From: Diplonema japonicum
Taxonomy: Eukaryota; Euglenozoa; Diplonemea; Diplonemida; Diplonemidae
Assembly (NCBI GenBank): GCA_964019335.1
Contig: OZ025667.1
Span: forward strand, 542,501-606,500
Direction of reading: 5' to 3'
Length of the DNA stretch: 64,000 nucleotides
Shown: positions 59,854 to 64,000 of the stretch, piece by piece
Position numbering within the stretch: position 1 is the stretch's first letter
Layout: every line of letters begins with the position of its first letter
Notes under the pieces: generated by a model
Told to the model about the DNA's origin: nothing
Databases searched by the model: none
Seen by the model: only the letters and a program-made list of their open reading frames with translations
Position numbers and translations under genes: made by a program

Positions 59854-61164
59854 TGACCCGGGGGGGGGGGGGGGGGGGAGGAAAGAAGGGGAAAGATACG
59901 TCCCCCGGACCTCCTGCCCTATTATCAGATGCAATATATATATTTTTTCTCTCTCACTTTCTTTTTGAATTCGTTCTCCCCCCTCCCCTCCCCGCATTTT
60001 TTTGCATCGGATCGCCCAGCTATTTTTTTTGTGGGTTTTATATTTTTTTTTTTATTTTTTTTTTTTTTATAACATGGCCGGGAAAAAGTTTTCTCCAAAC
60101 TATTGAAGGGTGCCTCTCGCCTGAAGAGGTCAGCACCTGGAGGAGTAGCAAGATTTGACCGAAACTGAGAGATACCCAGTACTGGCCATACCCCCCCCCC
60201 CCCCCCCCCCCACCCCTTTTGTTAGGGCATGCAGCTTTCGTCTCAGGGAGCTTGCATGTTTTTTGGACGGTTCGGAGCATGCTGGTGAGCGCGAAAGCGC
60301 GAACTTTTAAATGTCTGATTTCTTTTTTTTTTTATTCTCAGAAGATTGACAGTTCTATTTAAAGATCAGAAGTATCTCGACACACCCCTCATGATGTAAT
60401 TTTTTTTTTTTATATTATTTTTCAACTTCTAATCAAGTTTTTTTTTTTCCCAACAAAAAAAAAAGTTTTTTTCCCTCAAGCTCAACTAAAATTTATTCGA
60501 AGCTTCTTTGTATACCACTATATTCTTCCCCCCTCCCCCTTCTCCCCCCCCCTCTTTTTTTTGTCCGTCAAAAAACAATAAAAAAAATATAACTTATTCA
60601 CATGTGTGTGACTGGAGAAAGAAAAAATATAAAAAAAAATATTGCCCGGTTTGCTTTCCTTTTTTTTTTAAAACCCCTTTTTTCTGTCTTTTTTTCCATC
60701 GATGTAAGAGTGAGGAGAAATGAGAAGAAGAGAAAAGAGTTTAAGTGCTTTAACATTTTTGTTCTAAGAGGGAAGTTTTTCTCTTTCTTTTTTTTTGCAC
60801 GCTTAACGCCACCTAGTGTTGCAATCAAAGCCCCATTTTTTTTCTCTTTTTTTTTAGTAACCGGTTAAACCTTTCTTTCCCACACCCATTGTGATCCTTT
60901 TTTTTTCTCTTTTTTTATTTTTTCTGCCTTCTTCGTGTATGCTACCTAGGGGTACTGGCTAAAAAACACCCCCTCCCTTCCCACTTAACGCCTATTTTTC
61001 TCTTTTTTTTTTTTCTTCTTTCTTTCTACCTCTTGCTGTCTGGAGGCGAATTTTATGGGAAAACAACAAAAAAAAAAAAAAAAAAAAAAAAAAAAACAAG
61101 AGGGGGAGAGAGAGGGGGGGGAGAAATCAACAGAAAGATGGGGATGTTTTCGCTATGCTGTGGT

Positions 61165-61198
<34 letters not shown>

Positions 61199-61291
61199 TC
61201 AAACCACATGCTCTTTTTAATTTAAATTTATTTACTTTTTTTTTTTATTTCTATCCAGACCAAGCAGTGTTCTCGGGAGACTAGCTTTTCT
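59854..61291 (+). other. Long low-complexity spacer
   Basis: Poly-G at 59860-59880, poly-C near 60188-60211, poly-A near 61069-61096, poly-T near 61168-61195, and numerous shorter runs. A stretch of mixed composition at 60060-60300 has no frame or recognised RNA. No gene is supported. Confidence 0.7.
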
Positions 61292-61915
61292 TTTTATTTC
61301 ACAGTTTATTTCCCTCGGCCTAAATTCTCAAAGAGCGGGGAACGTAAAGTAGGGTTTCCCCCCCCCCCCCCCCCCCCCGGGCAAATAAACTTTTAAGCCA
61401 AATTTAACAGGGCGGGGAAATAAACTAACATACTTCTTCCAGCTCTTTTTTTTTTATCAAAGATGCCAAAAAGCAAGAAGGTCAAGCGCATGGAAGAGAT
61501 CTATGAGTCAAACACATAGAACCCTTCCTATGAAAAAGCGTGGACTGCGATGCTCGAGTCAGAGAACATAGCAGGGAAGCCGCGTGAGCAAGATATCGTG
61601 AGCTACTCCCAAAGCAGGAGGGAAGCCGGGCTCAAGGCATCGAGCCTCTGGTGTCTTTACTCCAAATTGAACGCAACCTTCAAAGCCAAGTACAACTGCA
61701 AACTACAAGCTTGGCCTCGCTTGACGTCTTTGTTAAAGTCCTGGGACCTTAACGAAGAGCGTCACGTGGCTGCCACTTTATCAAGTGACGAGGTTCAAGA
61801 TTATATTGAACAAAAAAAAAGGGACCGCTACCGCCGCTATCGTTGCTTGCATGTTTAGCGGGGGCATGAGAGCTTTGAGAATTTAGGCCTCGGGAAAATA
61901 AACTGTAAATAAAAC
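61292..61915. mobile_element. Small inverted-repeat element with a recombinase-like remnant
   Basis: The left end (61292-61336) and right end (61869-61915) are inverted copies over about 45 bp: ACAGTTTATTTCCCTCGGCC on the left matches the complement of GAGGCCTAAATTC... on the right, with one or two indels. Between them are poly-C, a short A/G-rich stretch and one ORF with an internal stop. The whole is about 620 bp. A short non-autonomous or decayed DNA element is the simplest reading. Target-site duplications were not identified. Confidence 0.65.
61463..61858 (+). pseudogene. Degenerate tyrosine-recombinase core-binding-type ORF
   Basis: From ATG 61463 the frame is 132 codons with one internal TAG at 61517-61519. 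It reads PSYEKAWTAMLESENI, SLWCLYSKLNATFKAKYN, AWPRLTSLLKSWDLNEE, then LSSDEVQDYIEQKK. The L(W)..YS.L.AT...KY......P.L..LLK.....H.....LS..E. pattern resembles the SAM-like core-binding domain of tyrosine recombinases as found in animal and protist mobile genes (memory-based). No catalytic Arg/His/Tyr domain follows. It lies inside the inverted-repeat element. Confidence 0.5.
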
Positions 61916-61920
61916 GCCGT

Positions 61921-62072
61921 ATTCCGAGGTAAAGTAGGGTTTACCTTTTCCCTCGACAGATTGTCCTGGCCCCTCGGAACCAATTTTTACCGAGCGAAGC
62001 GAGGTAAAAATTATGTCCTCGGGAGCCACAATCTGTCTCGGGGAAATAAACCCTACTTTATTGCCCCGGAAT
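61921..62072. repeat. 152-bp imperfect palindrome
   Basis: The arms run ATTCCGAGGTAAAGTAGGGT inward, through GACAGATTGT, CCCCTCGG and TTTTTACC, to a centre near 61992-62003 (GAGCGAAGCGAG) and back: GTAAAAATT, CCTCGGG, ACAATCTGTC, AACCCTACTTTA and CCCCGGAAT. The same AAAGTAGGGTTT motif is also near the left end of the adjacent inverted-repeat element. This could fold as one long hairpin. Confidence 0.75.
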
Positions 62073-62418
62073 AAATAGTTATTTTTGTTGTTCACCACCT
62101 TCAACACCTTTTTTTTAAAAAATCTTTTTCGAGACTAAACTGAGTTGGTTCGGCATTTTTTTTTTTTTCAATGACAATAAGACATCAAAGGAGAATGAGC
62201 AATACAAACCTTCGCTAGAGGTTTCCCATTTCAATGTTTTTTTTTTTTTATTATTATTCTCCCACGCTAAGTCTGAAAAAGAAAAAAAAAGAGTCGCTGT
62301 ATGACATAAAATTTGTTTCAGAAGAAGTGAAACCAAAAAGAAATAAAATAAAAAAAATAATAATAATTGTGGAATGCGTCGTCCTAATGTAAATCTCACC
62401 GATTTTTATGGGCAAGAG

Positions 62419-62455
<37 letters not shown>

Positions 62456-63175
62456 TATTCTTCAAGATTTTTATCCTTATGTGCCCCTTATGCGAATTGT
62501 CGGGTTCCTTGTACCTACCTGCCAGTATGGCAGCAAGAGATACAAAACCTCAGTTTTCCCTGTGCGTCAACGGGATAAGTTGGTCGAAGAGGAGGGAAGC
62601 CACTGCAGATGACCTGCACCAAGGCAGCAACCTACTCTTCACCCCCTTTTTTTTTCCCTTTTTTCTTGGAATTAAGCCAGCAACCTTCTCATAGAAGCCT
62701 AAGAGATGATGATATTCCCATTCCCTTTTCCTTGTTTCCCACCCCATTGTTTAACATTCCATATCTTCTACCAAGAGAAACAGAAAAAAAAAAAAAAAAA
62801 AAAAAAAAACAACAATGGGAAGAGATTGTAAGTATTTCTTTGTTTTTTTCTTTCTTTCTTTTATTTTATCCCCTCCCTCCCCTCTTCTCCCCTCTATCTA
62901 TTTTGGTATTTCTTCTTTTTCTTTCTCATCTGGACAGAATGGGTTCAGCGAGGGGGTGGGAAGGTGAGATATCTTTGGCACCTTTTTTTTTTTTTTTTTT
63001 TTTTCTCTCTCTCTTTTTTTTTTAGTAGCTGGAAACCTTTTAGTTCCCCCTCCCCCCCAACGAAGTTCTTTTTTTTTGAAGGGGGATAAATAAAAAAGGC
63101 TTACAGATCCTCCCCCTGCCTACTGTCTAGTTTCCCCATTAAGAAATAATCGAGCAAAAAAAAGGGGGGGGCCTG
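62073..63175 (+). other. Low-complexity spacer with a doubtful exon-like segment
   Basis: Poly-A near 62420-62451 and 62783-62810, poly-T near 62984-63003. A 106-codon ORF at 62374-62694 passes through the poly-A tract; the part after it (MCPLCELSGSLYLPASMAAR) has a CPLC pair. The poly-A tract could be an intron interior as in other genes, but no clear donor or family match is visible, so no gene is called. Confidence 0.5.
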
Positions 63176-63385
63176 TGTAACTATTGTATAGTTGGCCTTG
63201 TGCCCTGCACAAGTCAGAAGTGTATACATTACACAGCTGGTGCTATGGTTACTTGATGCGGTGAACTCATCGCATCACTGCCAAACCAAGCATTCTAATG
63301 TGGTTTATTTAATCAAGGGTGGTCCTCAAGTGGGATTTGCCCTTAAACATCGCCTTTTATCTAATTACTATTATTTATACAGGTG
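63176..63385 (+). ncRNA. Possible structured RNA, unidentified
   Basis: No coding frame. Two strong hairpins: CTTGTG/CACAAG at 63197-63213 and GATGCG/CGCATC at 63255-63276. The 31-nt block at 63330-63360, starting GTGGGATTTGCCCT, is shared with 36091-36121. The end of the region (TTATACAG) resembles a splice acceptor. The two stretches may be copies of one RNA or repeat type. Confidence 0.25.
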
Positions 63386-63942
63386 GAAGTGTCCCCCCAC
63401 CCCACCATCCACTTTTTTTTTTCCTACCCTTGTAGAATGGATTTTTTTTTTTTTTTTTTTTTTTTTTGATATTCCCATCCACACGATGGGAGCAAGGCAA
63501 GCATTGTAAAGTTGCAAAATATATGGGTATTTCTATGGTAAAAAAAGAAAAAAAAAAAAAAAAAGAAAAAAGATCTCTGGGAAGAATTTCGGTAGGGAGG
63601 GGGTCTAGTGCCTTTTACCCGTGTTTTATAGGTCTCGGAAAATGGTGTTCTTTGTGTTTTTGACAGTTTTAATAAGATATGTTGGCCGCCGCTTTTTTTT
63701 TTTCTTTTTTTTTTTTTATTCCCCGGGTTTTCTGTAATGACATCTACCGTATAAAAACCCATATTCCACGCGAAGAAAAGAAGAAAGAAAATGGGGGAAA
63801 TGAAAAAGAAAAGAAAAAAAGAGAAAAAGGAAAACCAAGTGGAAGGGGAGGGGTGTTTATTGCATTTTCCTCTTTTCCCAATCACCCCCTTTTTTTTACA
63901 TTCTACTCTTTCCCCCCCTCTCTTGCAACTTTTTAACTCTCG

Positions 63943-63976
<34 letters not shown>
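63386..63976 (+). other. Low-complexity spacer ending in an intron-like acceptor
   Basis: Poly-T near 63440-63467, several A-runs, then a poly-A of about 28 nt (63943-63970) followed by TCCCAG. That last pattern matches the A-tract introns seen elsewhere, so an exon may begin at 63977 and continue beyond the window. Confidence 0.5.
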
Positions 63977-64000
63977 GTGTCTTTGTGCGATGCCTCACAA

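Noticed and set aside
1-64000. Search for tRNA genes, CRISPR arrays and a spliced-leader RNA gene
   Set aside because: No cloverleaf with A and B boxes, no regular spacer array and no SL exon motif like those of kinetoplastids or diplonemids was seen by eye; a tRNAscan or Infernal run would be decisive.

Overview
The window is nuclear DNA of a flagellated or ciliated eukaryotic microbe. I recognise axonemal and cilium-type proteins (CFAP77, IQ-motif and SHIPPO-like proteins), eukaryotic ribosome-assembly and ribosomal genes (SURF6, four RPL5 copies, a 5S rRNA gene), Elongin C, and helical-repeat (PPR-like) proteins of the kind that serve organelle RNA metabolism. Coding DNA is moderately GC-rich with standard stop codons. 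Spacers are short and full of very long A, T, G and C runs. All of the roughly 27 protein genes, plus the rRNA-like sequences, lie on the + strand. Several starts follow a pyrimidine tract and an AG, as trans-splice acceptors do. One-way arrays of this kind are typical of Euglenozoa, but I found no spliced-leader RNA gene here, so the lineage is a tentative inference.

Layout. 1-14.1 kb: a truncated exon, two coiled-coil proteins, a six-exon SURF6 gene, a 2151-residue LRR-TIR-cNMP-CLU-TPR protein, a small unknown, a SpoIIIAA/Ycf45-type ATPase, a helical-repeat protein and Elongin C. 14.1-18.2 kb: a PPR protein, and a decayed cysteine-rich secreted-protein gene that contains a piece of large-subunit rRNA. 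18.2-29 kb: a giant IQ/coiled-coil/LRR protein, an ABM-fold monooxygenase-like protein, an unknown acidic protein and a conserved protist protein. 29-33 kb: a non-coding repeat region, an IQ protein and a 5'-truncated non-LTR reverse transcriptase. 33-36 kb: RPL5 copy 1 and a biotinyl-carrier/carboxyltransferase fusion. 36-42 kb: two secreted cysteine-rich paralogues sharing an identical 300-bp block, then a possible structured RNA. 42-48 kb: a basic unknown protein, then RPL5 copies 2, 3 and 4 with a 5S rRNA gene immediately before copy 3. 48-60 kb: CFAP77, a BSD-domain zinc-finger protein, an EF-hand/PDZ/SHIPPO protein, an ankyrin-FYVE protein and a coiled-coil protein. 60-64 kb: low-complexity DNA, a small inverted-repeat element with a recombinase-like remnant, and a long palindrome.

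Seventeen short cis introns (39-95 nt) could be reconstructed from reading-frame continuity and protein-family matches. Most begin GTATN and have a poly-A or CCACAA-rich stretch, not a pyrimidine tract, before the acceptor. Many long homopolymers in this DNA are therefore intron interiors, and single-frame reading breaks or truncates several genes (SURF6, Elongin C, RPL5, the ABM protein, the FYVE protein, CFAP77).

The observations most worth follow-up are: the 5S rRNA gene ending 34 bp before a gene for its own binding protein RPL5; four RPL5 copies whose identity stops at the start and stop codons; the A-tract introns; the LRR-TIR-cNMP-CLU-TPR architecture; and the recombinase remnant inside inverted repeats.
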